Part shown: in pieces, positions 21,401-32,984 of the stretch | Layout of the letters: each line of letters opens with the position of its first letter | Position numbering within the stretch: position 1 is the first letter of the stretch | Assembly: GCF_001053185.1 (NCBI RefSeq) | Contig: NZ_CSTD01000001.1 | Location: 2,063,009-2,127,008 of the forward strand | Direction of reading: 5' to 3' | Origin: Mycobacterium bohemicum DSM 44277 | GTDB lineage: Bacteria > Actinomycetota > Actinomycetes > Mycobacteriales > Mycobacteriaceae | DNA: 64,000 bases | Made by a program: the position numbers and the translations under genes | The notes under the pieces: generated by a model | The model's database searches: none | What the model saw: only the letters and a program-made list of their open reading frames with translations | What the model was told of the DNA's origin: nothing

Positions 21401-23361
21401 GCGAGATGGGCGTCGACACCCAGACCGAGGACTTCACCGTCGTGGGCATCGGCGACATGAGCGGTGACGTGTTCGGCAACGGCATGCTGCTGAGCAAACA
21501 CATCCGGCTGATCGCCGCGTTCGATCACCGCCACATCTTCCTGGACCCGAACCCCGACGCCGCGACGTCGTGGGAGGAACGCCGCCGGATGTTCGAGCTG
21601 CCGCGGTCGAGCTGGGAGGACTACGACACGTCGCTGATCAGCGAGGGCGGCGGCGTCTACAGCCGCGAACACAAGGCGATCCCGGTCAGCCCGCAGGTGC
21701 GCGACGCGCTGGGCATCGACGGCTCGGACGACGGCGTGGCCGAGATGTCGCCGCCCAGCGTGATCAAGGCGATCCTGCAGGCGCCGGTGGACCTGCTGTT
21801 CAACGGGGGCATCGGCACCTACATCAAGGCCGAGTCGGAATCCAACGCCGACGTCGGCGACCGCACCAACGACCCGCTGCGCGTCAACGCGCATCAGGTG
21901 CGCGCCAAGGTGATCGGCGAGGGCGGCAATCTCGGCGTGACGGCCCTGGGCCGCGTCGAGTTCGACCTGTCGGGCGGCCGGATCAACACCGACGCGATGG
22001 ACAACTCCGCCGGGGTGGACTGCTCCGACCACGAGGTCAACATCAAGATCCTGATCGACGCCCTGGTCACCGCCGGCAAGGTGAGGGTCGAGGAGCGCAA
22101 AGAGCTCCTGGAGTCGATGACCGACGAGGTCGCGCGGCTGGTGCTCACCGACAACGAGGACCAGAACGACCTGATCGGCACCAGCCGCGCCAACGCGGCC
22201 AGCCTGCTTCCCGTGCACGCCAGGCAGATTCAGTACCTGGTGGACGAGCGCGGCCTCAACCGCGAACTGGAGGCGCTGCCGTCGGAGAAGGAGATTCACC
22301 GCCGGTCCGAGGCCGGCATCGGCCTCACCTCACCCGAGTTGTCCACCTTGATGGCGCACGTCAAGCTCGGCCTCAAGGAGGAGATGCTGGGCACCGAGCT
22401 GCCCGAGCAGGACGTGTTCGCCTCCCGGCTGCCGCTGTACTTCCCGACCCCGCTGCGGGAACGGTTCACCCCCGAGATCCGCGCGCACCAGCTGCGCCGC
22501 GAGATCGTCACCACCATGCTGATCAACGACCTGGTCGACACCGCCGGCATCAGCTACGCCTTCCGGATCGCCGAGGACGTCGGCGTGCGCCCGGTGGACG
22601 CGGTGCGCACCTACGTCGCGACCGACGCCATCCTGGGCATCGATGACATCTGGCGGCGCATCCGCGCGGCGAACCTTCCGGTCGCGCTGTCCGACCGGCT
22701 GACGCTGGACACCAGGCGGCTGATCGACCGCGCCGGGCGCTGGCTGCTCAACTACCGTCCGCAGCCGTTGGCCGTCGGCGCGGAGATCAACCGGTTCGCC
22801 GCCAAGGTCAGGGACCTGACGCCGCGGATGTCGGAGTGGCTGCGCGGCGACGACAAGGCGATCGTCGAAAAGGAGGCCGCCGAATTCGCGTCCCAGGGGG
22901 CGCCCGAGGACCTCGCCTACACGGTGGCCGCCGGCCTCTACCGCTTCAGCCTGCTCGACATCATCGACGTCAGCGACATCGCCGAGATCGACGCCGCCGA
23001 GGTCGCGGACACCTATTTCGCCCTGATGGACCGGCTGGGCACCGACAGCCTGCTGACGGCGGTATCCGAGCTGCCGAGAAACGACCGCTGGCACTCGTTG
23101 GCGCGCTTGGCGATTCGCGACGACATCTACGCCTCGCTGCGGTCGTTGTGCTTCGACGTGCTGGCCGTGGGGGAGCCTGACGAAAGCGGCGAGGAGAAGA
23201 TCGCCGAGTGGGAGCACCTCAGCGCGTCCCGGGTGGAGCGCGCCCGCCGAACGCTGGTGGAGATCCAGGAGACCGGCGAAAAGGACCTCGCGACCCTGTC
23301 CGTGGCGGCGCGACAGATTCGCCGGATGACCCGCACCAGCGGACGGGGATCGTCGAGTTGA
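18481..23361 (+). CDS. gdh: NAD-specific glutamate dehydrogenase, large (180-kDa) class
   Basis: A 1626-residue enzyme that oxidatively deaminates glutamate to 2-oxoglutarate with NAD+. The N-terminal ACT-like regulatory region occupies roughly the first 700 residues. The catalytic core includes [20 protein letters not shown] (about 816-835), [33 protein letters not shown] (Rossmann part, about 990), [15 protein letters not shown] and [19 protein letters not shown]. The ATG at 18481 has GGGAG eight bases upstream; a TTG at 18466 is possible. Its TGA lies within the TTGA start of the next gene. In mycobacteria this enzyme class is linked to the OdhI/GarA switch, which is not encoded here. Confidence 0.95.
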   Translation: MTIDPGAKQDRKPWTSFGEYRDIPDWVLTSYIDSYRGPRRDESAPDDEPGSATDAPGRSVPADIVTPGMLGAHYRLGEHRPDGESRVAVYPADHPDGFGPALQVVTDHGGMLLDSVTVLLHRLGVPYAAIMTPVFDVRRGPTGELLDVEPVPPGASPYAGEAWIHVQLSTSVDSEGLAEVERLLPKVLADVQQVGHDASELISTLCDLAAEVEANPGGGFSAPDRDDVAGLLRWLADGNFLLLGYQRCRVHEGLVSPDGAPGLGVLRTRTGSRPRLTDDDKLLVLAQSVVGSYLRYGAYPYAIALREYTAGGEVLEHRFVGLFTVAAMNADVLEIPMISRRVRDALTMADSDPIHPGQLLLDVIQTVPRSELFTLSAEQLLAMAKAVVDLGSQRRALLFLRADRLQYFVSCLVYLPRDRYTTQVRLRIEDILVREFGGTRLEFTARVSESPWALMHFMVRLPQKDQSAAPVDVSEENRIRIQGLLSEAARTWNDRLIGAAASLSEGPVSLADAEHYATAFPEVYKQAVSPEDAIAHIAIVEGLQHGSVKLVFAEDGRDGAAQLTWFMGGRTASLSQLLPMLQSMGVEVLEERPFELNRPDGLPVWIYQFTIKTPTIPPASSVDERDATAQRFADAVTAIWEGRVEIDRFNELVMRAGLTWQQVVLLRAYAKYLRQAGFPYSQSYIESVLGDHPSTARSLVTLFEALFDPRPDRSSASRAAQAAATAVATDIDALVGLDTDRILRAFASLVQATLRTNYFVTREGSARRRNVLALKLDAQLIDELPLPRPKYEIFVYSPRVEGVHLRFGPVARGGLRWSDRRDDFRTEILGLVKAQAVKNAVIVPVGAKGGFVVKRPPAATGGQAADREATRDEGVACYQLFISGLLDVTDNVDHATRKVSPPPEVVRRDGDDAYLVVAADKGTATFSDIANDVAKSYGFWLGDAFASGGSVGYDHKAMGITAKGAWEAVKRHFREMGVDTQTEDFTVVGIGDMSGDVFGNGMLLSKHIRLIAAFDHRHIFLDPNPDAATSWEERRRMFELPRSSWEDYDTSLISEGGGVYSREHKAIPVSPQVRDALGIDGSDDGVAEMSPPSVIKAILQAPVDLLFNGGIGTYIKAESESNADVGDRTNDPLRVNAHQVRAKVIGEGGNLGVTALGRVEFDLSGGRINTDAMDNSAGVDCSDHEVNIKILIDALVTAGKVRVEERKELLESMTDEVARLVLTDNEDQNDLIGTSRANAASLLPVHARQIQYLVDERGLNRELEALPSEKEIHRRSEAGIGLTSPELSTLMAHVKLGLKEEMLGTELPEQDVFASRLPLYFPTPLRERFTPEIRAHQLRREIVTTMLINDLVDTAGISYAFRIAEDVGVRPVDAVRTYVATDAILGIDDIWRRIRAANLPVALSDRLTLDTRRLIDRAGRWLLNYRPQPLAVGAEINRFAAKVRDLTPRMSEWLRGDDKAIVEKEAAEFASQGAPEDLAYTVAAGLYRFSLLDIIDVSDIAEIDAAEVADTYFALMDRLGTDSLLTAVSELPRNDRWHSLARLAIRDDIYASLRSLCFDVLAVGEPDESGEEKIAEWEHLSASRVERARRTLVEIQETGEKDLATLSVAARQIRRMTRTSGRGSSS

Positions 23362-23774
23362 GCATCGGATACGTCGCACCCGTGCTGGTGCGCTGGTCGG
23401 ACATCGACATGTACCAGCACATCAACCACGCCACCATGGTCACGATCCTCGAGGAGGCCCGCGTCCAGTTCCTGCGCGAGGCGTTCGAGGTCGACATCAC
23501 AACCATCGGATTGCTGATCGCCGAAGTCACGGTGACCTACAAGGCCCAGCTGCGGCTGACCGACTCGCCGCTGCAGGTGACGGTGTGGACCAAGCGGTTG
23601 CGGACGGTCGACTTCACCCTCGGCTACGAAGTGCGCTCGGTCAACGCGGACCCCGGCTCCAGACCGGCCGTGATCGCCCAGACGCAACTGGCCGCGGTAC
23701 ACATCGAAGAGCAGCGGCTGCAACGGCTTTCGCCGCACCACCGGGAGTATTTGCAGCGGTGGCTTCGAACCTAG
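23358..23774 (+). CDS. Acyl-CoA thioesterase, hotdog fold (Rv2475c-like)
   Basis: A 138-residue 4-hydroxybenzoyl-CoA thioesterase-type protein. The motif [25 protein letters not shown] (12-36) includes the catalytic Asp and the HINH segment typical of this fold; then come [15 protein letters not shown] and FTLGYEVRS. It should hydrolyse an unidentified acyl-CoA. The TTG start at 23358 overlaps the gdh stop as TTGA, with GGGGA a short distance upstream; the length equals that of Rv2475c as I recall it. Translation is probably coupled to gdh, an odd but conserved partnership. Confidence 0.87.
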   Translation: MSIGYVAPVLVRWSDIDMYQHINHATMVTILEEARVQFLREAFEVDITTIGLLIAEVTVTYKAQLRLTDSPLQVTVWTKRLRTVDFTLGYEVRSVNADPGSRPAVIAQTQLAAVHIEEQRLQRLSPHHREYLQRWLRT

Positions 23775-24448
23775 AACGAGGACCCGAGCGCGGCATCTGG
23801 CTGGGTCCGGAATCGAAAGAAGCCCATCGGGCGGACCTGGCCGCGTTCGCCGATCGCGCGCTGCGCCTCGACGACGCCGCGGTCATTCGCCTGCGCGCCC
23901 GCCCCGACGGGCTGCTGACCGCCTGGCTGGCAACGGGTTTCGACGTGCTCGCCAGCCGTGTGGTGGCCGGCGCGGTGCGACCCGGCGACATGTCGGTGTC
24001 CGCGGACGCGCTGGCGCGGGGCCTGTCCGCGATGGACGCCTCGGGGTACGTCGATCCAGGGTTCCCGATGGATTCGGCGTGGCGGGGTGCCCTGCCCCCG
24101 GAATCGGGCTTCGCCCACCTCGACGACGTGCCGGCGCGGGTGCTGCTCGACCTGGCGCAGCGCGGCGCCCGGGTCGCCGGCGAACACGGCGGTTCTCACG
24201 GCCCGCCCGTGTCGCTGCTGGACCAGGAGGTCATCCAGGTCAGCTCGGATGAGGTCAGCGTGGGCCTGCCGATGCGGTGCGTGTTCGCTTTGACGGCAAT
24301 GGGTTTCCTGCCCGCGCTCCCCGACGACGGGCTGCACACCGCCGACGAGATGGTCCGGGTGCGGGTGCTGCCCACGTGGCTGCGGGTGGATGCTCGGTTC
24401 GGTTCGGTGTACCGGCGACGCGGCGGCCCGACCCTGCTGATGCCCTGA
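23759..24448 (+). CDS. Conserved mycobacterial protein of unknown function (Rv2474c-like)
   Basis: 229 residues, no recognised domain. It is rich in Ala, Asp and Leu, without a signal peptide or membrane segment. Blocks that look structured are WLGPESKEAHRADLAAFADR (about 12-31), GFDVLASRVVAGAV and EVSVGLPMRCVFALTAMGFLP. The GTG at 23759 overlaps the 3' end of the thioesterase gene by 16 bases, with GGGAG upstream, so gdh-thioesterase-this gene appear to be one translationally coupled unit. It converges with the following minus-strand oxidoreductase, with only nine bases between them. Confidence 0.75.
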   Translation: MASNLERGPERGIWLGPESKEAHRADLAAFADRALRLDDAAVIRLRARPDGLLTAWLATGFDVLASRVVAGAVRPGDMSVSADALARGLSAMDASGYVDPGFPMDSAWRGALPPESGFAHLDDVPARVLLDLAQRGARVAGEHGGSHGPPVSLLDQEVIQVSSDEVSVGLPMRCVFALTAMGFLPALPDDGLHTADEMVRVRVLPTWLRVDARFGSVYRRRGGPTLLMP

Positions 24449-24457
24449 CGGCCTCGG

Positions 24458-25495
24458 TCAGGTTCCGTACTTCAGCCACAACGGCAGCACGGAATCGAGG
24501 TATTCGATGAACTTCTTCAGCCCCACCCGGTATTGCCCGTACCCGTACGGGTCGGTCGCGTACTCCGGGAACGCGATCCCCACCCCGAACAGCCCGGGGG
24601 CGAGTATTCCGTTGCTGTGGTTGTACCCGAGTTCGCCCCATTGCGGGGTCGCGGGGAGCTTCCGGCGCTCGAAGCCGACGGTGTACACCGCCCGGTCGCA
24701 TTGCGCGATCTTCTCGTCGTATGCCGGGCTGGAGACCAGGCACCGCTCCAGCCGTGGCGGATACACCCCGTCGATGTTTTCCCGCGCCCACGCGGCCGCC
24801 CGGCCTTTGAGGCCGGTGTCGTCGAAAAGTATCCAATCATCAAGGTGGACGGCGTATTTCAGCGGGCTTCGGTAGAAGTTGATCACCCTGGCGACCGGCC
24901 GGCGCAGCAGCTGCGGCAGCACGATCATCGACGAGTGCGACGAGCCGAAGACCGCGACGGTCGCACCGTCGAGCGGCACCTCGGCGAGCCGTTCGGGGTC
25001 CAGCGCGACCTCCACCGGAATCTCGTTTAGGTGCGGGATCGAAAGCTTCTTGGGAACGGCGCCGACGGCCAATACCACATTGTGCGAGGTGATCTCGGAT
25101 TGCCCGGTCTCGATTGTCCACTGCCCGCTCCGCAGCGACAGGGCGGCTGCCGTCGTCTCGAAGGCGTGCACCCGGGCCCGCAGTTGCCCGGTGATCCACA
25201 CCAGGGGATCGGCGACGAGGGCCAGCGCGCAGGTTTCCCCGGGATCGATTTCCCGCAGCGGCATCGGGGGTGCCTCGGCGAACCGGAACGCCGCGGAGCC
25301 GTTCAGGTAGTCCAGGAAGTGCTCGACCTGCGTGTTGCTGGACACCGACCGCCACTTGCCGCCGATGTCGCCCCCGGCGAAGGCCGGATCGATCCATGCG
25401 ATCGCGTCGGCCGCGATGCCGCGGTCCAAAAGCTTCCCCACCGAGGCGATTCCGGCGGGCCCGGCTCCGATGACCGTCCATGCGTACGCTGCCAT
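24458..25495 (-). CDS. FAD/NAD(P)-binding oxidoreductase (pyridine nucleotide-disulphide type)
   Basis: A 345-residue flavoprotein. The N-terminal dinucleotide fold is WTVIGAGPAGIASVGKLLD (6-24), with a second one at VAVFGSSHSSMIVLPQLL (about 184-201). GGDIGGKWRSVSSNTQVEHFLDYL recalls lysine/ornithine N-monooxygenases and related flavin monooxygenases. The C-terminal AVYTVGFERRKLP resembles the TGF-type FAD contact. It follows aglA on the same strand after 15 bases, so glbO-aglA-this gene are likely co-transcribed. In M. tuberculosis other small genes (Rv2472-2473) occupy this place. The substrate is unknown. Confidence 0.8.
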   Translation of the reverse strand: MAAYAWTVIGAGPAGIASVGKLLDRGIAADAIAWIDPAFAGGDIGGKWRSVSSNTQVEHFLDYLNGSAAFRFAEAPPMPLREIDPGETCALALVADPLVWITGQLRARVHAFETTAAALSLRSGQWTIETGQSEITSHNVVLAVGAVPKKLSIPHLNEIPVEVALDPERLAEVPLDGATVAVFGSSHSSMIVLPQLLRRPVARVINFYRSPLKYAVHLDDWILFDDTGLKGRAAAWARENIDGVYPPRLERCLVSSPAYDEKIAQCDRAVYTVGFERRKLPATPQWGELGYNHSNGILAPGLFGVGIAFPEYATDPYGYGQYRVGLKKFIEYLDSVLPLWLKYGT

Positions 25496-25510
25496 GCGGG
25501 TCCGCGCCGG

Positions 25511-27067
25511 CTACGCCAGCCAGGCGGCGGCGTCGGGCGGCAACCGGCCGTCGAGCAGTGGCGCGCTGGACATGATCAGCTCGCCCGGTGGTAGCGCGAT
25601 CGGCCGGCTCCCCGCGTTCAACGCGCACACCAGGCCGCCGCCGCGCCGGCGGAAGATCAGCGCGTCGCCGGGGGCGGGCAGCCATTCGATCTGGGTGCCT
25701 GCGAATTCGCTTCGCGCTTTGCGCAATTCGATGAGGCGGCGGAAGAAGTGCAGCGTCGAGCCGGGGTCGGCCCGCTGTTTTTCGACGGTCAGTGCCGCCC
25801 ATCCGCCCGGCATCGGCAGCCAGGTATCGGGGTTCGCCGAAAACCCGAAGGGCGCACGGTCGCCCGACCACGGGATCGGCACGCGGCACCCGTCGCGCCC
25901 GCGTTCGGTGTGCCCGGAGCGTTCCCACGTCGGGTCCTGCAGCACCGCGTCGGGCAGGTCGACGTCGGGCAGCCCCAGCTCCTCACCGTTGTAGACGAAC
26001 ACGGCTCCCGGCAGCGCGAGCATCAGCATCGCCATGGCGCGGGCCCGGCGCAGGCCGACCTCGCCGCCACCGTAACGGGTGACCTCGCGCCCCACGTCGT
26101 GGTTGGACAGGGTCCAGGTCGGGGTCGCGTCCTCGATGGCCGTGGCCGCCAGCGAGTTCTGGATCGCGTCGCGGATCTGGCGCGCGTCGAAGTCGATCTT
26201 GGTGAGCCGGAAGTTGAAGCCGAGGTGCAACTCGTCGGGCCGCAGATACTCGGCCCAGCGTGCGTTGTCGGTGACCCACACCTCGCCGATGGTCACGGCC
26301 CCGGGATAGTCGTCGACCACCGTGCGGATGCCGCGGTGGATCTCGTGCACGCTCGGGTGGTTGAACCGCGGGTCGTCATCGGTGTGGCTCAACACCTTCA
26401 GGGCGCCCTCCGGCGCGTCCGGCAGGTCCGCCGGCTTGGCCATCCCGTGGGCCACGTCGATGCGGAAGCCGTCGACGCCGCGTTCGAGCCAGAAGCGCAG
26501 CGTCTTCTCGAAGTCGTCGAAGACGTCGGGGTGGTCCCAGTTCAGGTCCGGCTGCTCGGTGTCGAACAGATGCAGGTACCACTGGCCGGGCTCGCCGTCC
26601 GGTTCGACCACACGCGTCCAGGCGGACCCGCCGAACACCGACGTCCAATTGTTCGGCGGCAGCGCCCCGTTCGTCCCGCGTCCGTCGCGGAAAATGTAGC
26701 GGTTCCTCGCGTCGCTTCCCGGTCCGGCGGCCAGCGCCGCCAGGAACCACGGGTGCTGCGAGCTGGTGTGGTTGGGCACCACGTCCATGGTGATCTTGAT
26801 GCCGCGCCCGTGTGCCTGCTCGATCAGCCGCTCGATCGCGGCCATCCCACCGAACACCGGGTCGATGTCCCGTGGGTCGGCGACGTCATACCCGTGATCG
26901 GCCATCGGGGAGACGGTGACCGGGTTGAGCCAGATCGCGTCGACGCCGAGCTCGACCAGGTGGTCCAGCCTGCCGGTCAACCCGTCGAGGTCGCCGACAC
27001 CGTCGGCGTCGCTGTCGGCGAACGACCGGGGATAGACCTGATAGAAGACCGCGTTCGACCACCACAT
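25511..27067 (-). CDS. aglA: Alpha-glucosidase AglA (GH13)
   Basis: A 518-residue GH13 enzyme, expected to hydrolyse terminal alpha-1,4 or related glucose bonds in the cytosol. Seen in order: WWSNAVFYQVYPRSFADSD (2-20), MDVVPNHTS (about 103-111), GVDGFRIDVAHGMAKP (catalytic Asp nucleophile, about residue 212), IGEVWV (acid/base Glu, about 277) and LSNHDVGREVTRYGG. The ATG at 27067 overlaps the glbO stop by one base (TGATG), so they are translationally coupled; an adjacent upstream GTG is possible. M. tuberculosis AglA (Rv2471) is somewhat longer, probably from start choice and a variable C-terminus. Confidence 0.92.
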   Translation of the reverse strand: MWWSNAVFYQVYPRSFADSDADGVGDLDGLTGRLDHLVELGVDAIWLNPVTVSPMADHGYDVADPRDIDPVFGGMAAIERLIEQAHGRGIKITMDVVPNHTSSQHPWFLAALAAGPGSDARNRYIFRDGRGTNGALPPNNWTSVFGGSAWTRVVEPDGEPGQWYLHLFDTEQPDLNWDHPDVFDDFEKTLRFWLERGVDGFRIDVAHGMAKPADLPDAPEGALKVLSHTDDDPRFNHPSVHEIHRGIRTVVDDYPGAVTIGEVWVTDNARWAEYLRPDELHLGFNFRLTKIDFDARQIRDAIQNSLAATAIEDATPTWTLSNHDVGREVTRYGGGEVGLRRARAMAMLMLALPGAVFVYNGEELGLPDVDLPDAVLQDPTWERSGHTERGRDGCRVPIPWSGDRAPFGFSANPDTWLPMPGGWAALTVEKQRADPGSTLHFFRRLIELRKARSEFAGTQIEWLPAPGDALIFRRRGGGLVCALNAGSRPIALPPGELIMSSAPLLDGRLPPDAAAWLA

Positions 27068-27456
27068 CACAGCGGCGCATTCACCAGGGAATTGGCGGCC
27101 ATCTCCAGATAGTCGAGCAACTCGCGGCGATGCCCGTCGTCCAGCGTCTCGGCGTCGATCGAGGCGACGGCCGTGTGCATGCAGCGCAGCCAGGCGTCGC
27201 GCTCGAGCGGGGTGATCCGGAACGGGATGTGGCGCATCCGCAGCCGGGGATGGCCGCGGCGCTCGGAGTACGTCCGCGGGCCGCCCCAGTACTGCTCGAG
27301 GAACATCCGCAATCGCTCCTCGGCGCCGGAAAGGTCCTCCTCGGGGTACAGCGCGCGCAGTATCTCGTCCTCGGCGACCTGCGCGTAGAACCGCGAGACG
27401 ATCGCATCGAAGGTCGGGGCACCGCCCACGGCGTCGTAGAAGCTCACCTGATCCAT
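27067..27456 (-). CDS. glbO: Group II truncated haemoglobin GlbO (trHbO)
   Basis: A 129-residue haem protein. Seen: [25 protein letters not shown] (6-30), [39 protein letters not shown] with the YWGGP turn and the HPRLRMRH segment holding the proximal His (about residue 75), and [11 protein letters not shown] with the conserved Trp of G8. trHbO binds O2 tightly and is tied to respiration in mycobacteria. The ATG at 27456 has GGGTGG upstream; a GTG six bases further up is possible. It diverges from the HNH gene. Confidence 0.95.
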   Translation of the reverse strand: MDQVSFYDAVGGAPTFDAIVSRFYAQVAEDEILRALYPEEDLSGAEERLRMFLEQYWGGPRTYSERRGHPRLRMRHIPFRITPLERDAWLRCMHTAVASIDAETLDDGHRRELLDYLEMAANSLVNAPL

Positions 27457-27622
27457 TGCCACCCATTGTGATGCATCGGTGGGGTGCCGGGCGCCGCGGC
27501 GGGCGCGGGCGGGGGAGATTCACGCCCTCTGTTCATCGGTGTTCACCCGCCCGACACGGCGTTCACCTGCAATAGGCGTGCGATTGGCGGCGAATCATGG
27601 TGGACTGTTTCGCGGAGGATCT

Positions 27623-28270
27623 ATGGCGCAGGGCAAGAGACGCCGCGGTCACCGCACGTCCGGTGTAGCGGCAGGGTCACACGGGCCCCCACCCCCGTCA
27701 TGCCTGCATAGCGTCAAACCCCCCCCCCCTCCCCGCCACGACACCGCATCGATCTGGAGTCGCCGGCGGGGGCTGCTGCTGAATTCCACCTACGAGCCGC
27801 TGACCGCGCTGCCGATGCGGCGGGCGATCGTCATGGTGATCTGCGGTAAGGCCGACGTGGTGCACGACGACCCGGCGGGCCCGGTCATCCACTCGGCGAG
27901 TCGCTCCATCGTCGTGCCGTCGGTCATCCAGCTGCGCACCTACGTCCGGGTCCCGTACCGGGCGCTCGTTCCGATGACGCGGGCCGCCCTGATGCACCGC
28001 GACCGGTTCTGCTGCGCCTACTGCGGGGCCAAGGCCGACACCGTCGATCACGTGGTGCCGCGCAGCCGCGGCGGCGAACACTCGTGGGAGAACTGCGTCG
28101 CCTGCTGCTCGACCTGCAACCACCGCAAGGGCGACAAGTCGCTCGCCGAGCTCGGCTGGACGCTGCGCCGCGCGCCGCTACCGCCGACGGGGCAGCACTG
28201 GCGGCTGCTGTCGACGGTCAAGGAGCTGGATCCCGCCTGGGCCCGATACCTCGGCGAGGGCGCGGCGTAA
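27623..28270 (+). CDS. HNH endonuclease-domain protein (Rv2469c-like)
   Basis: 215 residues. The N-terminus is basic and Pro-rich. The conserved block RGLLLNSTYEPLTALPMRRAIVMVICGKA follows from about residue 49. The C-terminal HNH zinc-finger nuclease domain has CAYCGAKADTVDHVVPRSRGGEHSWENCVACCSTCNHRKGDK, with CxxC pairs and the DHVVP histidine (about 131-173). Such proteins are common in actinobacteria; substrates are unknown. GGAGGA precedes the ATG at 27623. A run of eleven C bases (27719-27729) encodes a proline run and is an error- and mutation-prone spot. Confidence 0.86.
   Translation: MAQGKRRRGHRTSGVAAGSHGPPPPSCLHSVKPPPPPRHDTASIWSRRRGLLLNSTYEPLTALPMRRAIVMVICGKADVVHDDPAGPVIHSASRSIVVPSVIQLRTYVRVPYRALVPMTRAALMHRDRFCCAYCGAKADTVDHVVPRSRGGEHSWENCVACCSTCNHRKGDKSLAELGWTLRRAPLPPTGQHWRLLSTVKELDPAWARYLGEGAA
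27719..27729. repeat. C11 homopolymer inside the HNH gene
   Basis: Eleven consecutive C bases, followed by T and four more C, encode part of a Pro run near residues 33-37. Gain or loss of one C would truncate the protein before the HNH domain. This is either a contingency-type tract or a base-calling hazard. Confidence 0.85.
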
Positions 28271-28325
28271 CCCGATCCCGTGCCACGTGTGCCGGTAGCC
28301 CGCCCGGTGGGATACGGTTTGCGTC

Positions 28326-28559
28326 GTGAGCATGCTGGAGATCCATCTGTACTTCATCGGGATACCGTTGTTGCTGGTGGTCGTGCTGTCCGGGCTGATC
28401 ATGACGCGTAAGGGCCCGCACCCCGCGAGCTACAAGCTGGGGGAGAAGTGGACGCATCCGCCGATCCTGTGGGCCGCCACCGACGAGGACGTCGGGCACG
28501 CGCACGGCGGGCACGGCGCGGGCGAGTCCGTGGGAGGTGGCGCAAGTGGCAAGTGGTGA
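28326..28559 (+). CDS. ctaJ: Small membrane protein, probable cytochrome c oxidase accessory subunit CtaJ
   Basis: 77 residues. One transmembrane helix, [21 protein letters not shown] (about 6-26), is followed by a soluble tail with [14 protein letters not shown] and a His/Gly-rich end. In M. smegmatis the gene at the matching place (MSMEG_4693, between the Rv2469c and Rv2468c homologues) encodes CtaJ of the III-IV respiratory supercomplex; identity here rests on position, size and topology. GTG 28326 or ATG 28332 may start it. It overlaps the next gene, whose M. smegmatis counterpart (MSMEG_4692) was named PRSAF1. Confidence 0.6.
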   Translation: MSMLEIHLYFIGIPLLLVVVLSGLIMTRKGPHPASYKLGEKWTHPPILWAATDEDVGHAHGGHGAGESVGGGASGKW

Positions 28560-29001
28560 CGTAGCGACGATCGAACACGCCGAGCTCCCCACGGGCTGGG
28601 TGTTCACCACCAGCGGCCGGGTCTCCGGGGTCACCGAGCCCGGCGAATTGTCGGTGCACTACCCGTTCTCGATCAAGGAACTGGTGGCCATCGACGACGC
28701 GCTGAAGTACGGCTCGCGGGCCTCCGGTGCCCGCTTCGCCATCTACCTCGGCGACCTGGGCGCCGACACCGCCGCGCGGGCGCGCGCGTTGCTGGCCAAG
28801 GTGCCGACGCCGGACGACGCGGTGTTGCTGGCCGTCTCGCCCGACCAGCGTGCGATCGAGGTGGTCTACGGCGCCGGGGTCCGCGGTCGCGGCGCCGAGT
28901 CGGCCGTGGCCGCGGCCTCGTCGGCGTTCGAGCGCGGTGACCTGGTCGACGGGCTGGTCAGCGCGGTCCGCGTGATGAGCGCCGCGATCTCACCGGCCTA
29001 A
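28546..29001 (+). CDS. DUF5130/TPM-like protein (Rv2468c-like; probable supercomplex-associated factor PRSAF1)
   Basis: 151 residues. Seen: [20 protein letters not shown] (about 14-33), a helix [27 protein letters not shown] and the strand [25 protein letters not shown], which follow the TPM-fold plan of small acid-phosphatase-like domains. No signal peptide or clear membrane helix. GTG 28537 is in frame, but GGGAGG at 28532-28537 stands eight bases before GTG 28546, so the latter is chosen; it overlaps ctaJ by 14 bases. The M. smegmatis homologue co-purifies with the III-IV supercomplex (established knowledge). The role in respiration here is inferred. Confidence 0.65.
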   Translation: MASGDVATIEHAELPTGWVFTTSGRVSGVTEPGELSVHYPFSIKELVAIDDALKYGSRASGARFAIYLGDLGADTAARARALLAKVPTPDDAVLLAVSPDQRAIEVVYGAGVRGRGAESAVAAASSAFERGDLVDGLVSAVRVMSAAISPA

Positions 29002-29010
29002 TTCGGGGTT

Positions 29011-29087
29011 CGAGCCTGCGCCCACGGCGCCGATCCTGCGCCCACGGCGCCGACACCTCGCGATTTCGCGCCGTGCGCGCAGGCTCG
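29011..29087. terminator. Long hairpin containing a 19-bp tandem repeat between convergent genes
   Basis: CGAGCCTGCGC (29011-29021) pairs with GCGCAGGCTCG (29077-29087). After a 1x1 internal loop, CACGGCG (29023-29029) pairs with CGCCGTG (29069-29075). A 19-base unit occurs twice (29015-29033 and 29035-29053), so either copy could supply the 5' arm of the inner stem. It lies between the stop of the DUF5130 gene and the stop of pepN and probably ends transcription from both sides. Confidence 0.6.
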
Positions 29088-29100
29088 ATCGGGCGCCGGC

Positions 29101-31695
<2,595 letters not shown>

Positions 31696-31787
31696 ACGTT
31701 CAACTTACGTGCCGGGCCGGGCGGGAACACGGGCGAGACGCCTACGGTTGTGCTGGACGGTGTCCCAACCGACGAGAGGATCGCGCC

Positions 31788-32411
31788 ATGCCCGAGCAGA
31801 CCGCCGAGAAAAACCAAGCCGACTTCTGGTTCGATCCGCTGTGCCCGTGGTGCTGGATCACCTCACGCTGGATCCTCGAGGTGGAGAAGGTCCGCGACAT
31901 CGAGGTCAACTTCCACGTCATGAGCCTGGCCATCCTCAACGAGAACCGCGAGGGCCTGTCGGACAAGTACCGCGAGATGATGAAGCACGCGTGGGGGCCG
32001 GTGCGGGTCGCGATCGCCGCCGAGCAGAAGCACGGCCCGGAGGTCCTCGACCGCCTCTACACCGCGATGGGGACCCGCATCCACAACGAGGACAACAAGA
32101 ACCTCGAGGAGGTCATCAAGCTCTCGCTCGCCGATGCCGGGCTGCCCGCGGAGCTGGCCGAGGCCGCCACCAGCGAGGCCTACGACGACGCGCTGCGCAA
32201 GAGCCACCACGCCGGGATGGACGCGGTCGGCGACGACGTCGGCACGCCGACCATCCATGTCAACGGCGTGGCGTTCTTCGGGCCCGTCATCTCGAAGATC
32301 CCGCGGGGCGAGGAGGCCGGCAAGCTGTGGGACGCGTCGGTGACCTTCGCGTCGTACCCGCACTTCTTCGAGCTCAAGAGGACCCGCACGGAGCCGCCGC
32401 AGTTCGACTAG
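31788..32411 (+). CDS. Mycothiol-dependent DsbA-like reductase/nitroreductase (Rv2466c-like)
   Basis: A 207-residue thioredoxin-fold DsbA-family protein. The active site CPWC lies at residues 19-22 ([16 protein letters not shown]) and the cis-Pro segment is [15 protein letters not shown] (about 151-165), with a helical insert between. Rv2466c in M. tuberculosis is a mycothiol-dependent oxidoreductase that activates the prodrug TP053 and responds to oxidative stress (established knowledge). GAGAGGA precedes the ATG at 31788. rpiB and nei2 follow on the same strand. Confidence 0.9.
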   Translation: MPEQTAEKNQADFWFDPLCPWCWITSRWILEVEKVRDIEVNFHVMSLAILNENREGLSDKYREMMKHAWGPVRVAIAAEQKHGPEVLDRLYTAMGTRIHNEDNKNLEEVIKLSLADAGLPAELAEAATSEAYDDALRKSHHAGMDAVGDDVGTPTIHVNGVAFFGPVISKIPRGEEAGKLWDASVTFASYPHFFELKRTRTEPPQFD

Positions 32412-32492
32412 GACGCCGTCGGGCGTCGGGGGTGAACCGACGGCGTTCCGTGCGAAGCGTGACCGGTGGCCCACCGCGGCGGCTGTGCGAGG

Positions 32493-32981
32493 ATGTCGGG
32501 CATGCGCGTCTACCTCGGCTCTGACCACGCCGGATTCGAGCTCAAGCAGCAGATCATCGAGCACCTGGAGAAGTCCGGGCACGAGCCGATCGACTGCGGC
32601 GCGTTCAGCTACGACGCCGAGGACGACTACCCGGCGTTCTGTATCGCCGCGGCCACCCGCACGGTGGCCGATCCCGGGAGCCTCGGGATCGTGCTCGGCG
32701 GGTCGGGCAACGGTGAGCAGATCGCCGCCAACAAGGTCCCGGGTGCCCGCTGCGCGCTCGGCTGGAGCGTGGAAACGGCCACGCTCGCCCGCCAACACAA
32801 CAACGCGCAGCTGATCGGCATCGGCGGCCGCATGCACACAGTCCCCGAGGCGCTGGCCATCGTCGACGCCTTCCTCACGGCGCAATGGTCGAAAGCCGAA
32901 CGCCACCAACGGCGCATCGACATCCTCGCCGAGTACGAACGCACGCACGAGGCGCCGCCGGTACCCGGCGCCCCGGCCTGA
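32493..32981 (+). CDS. rpiB: Ribose-5-phosphate isomerase B
   Basis: A 162-residue RpiB/LacAB-family isomerase that interconverts ribose-5-phosphate and ribulose-5-phosphate in the pentose phosphate pathway. Seen: MRVYLGSDHAGFELKQ with the DHAG phosphate/base motif (near 11-14), GIVLGGSGNGEQIAANKVPGARCAL (anion-hole GGSGNGE) and ARQHNNAQLIGIGGRM. ATG 32493 (MSGMRVYLG) matches the M. tuberculosis annotation, whereas GAGG at 32489-32492 better serves ATG 32502; both are possible. nei2 starts three bases after its stop. Confidence 0.95.
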   Translation: MSGMRVYLGSDHAGFELKQQIIEHLEKSGHEPIDCGAFSYDAEDDYPAFCIAAATRTVADPGSLGIVLGGSGNGEQIAANKVPGARCALGWSVETATLARQHNNAQLIGIGGRMHTVPEALAIVDAFLTAQWSKAERHQRRIDILAEYERTHEAPPVPGAPA

Positions 32982-32984
32982 CGG

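Noticed and set aside
20497..22299. 600-codon minus-strand frame opposite gdh
   Set aside because: Shadow of gdh; no domain and no ribosome-binding site.
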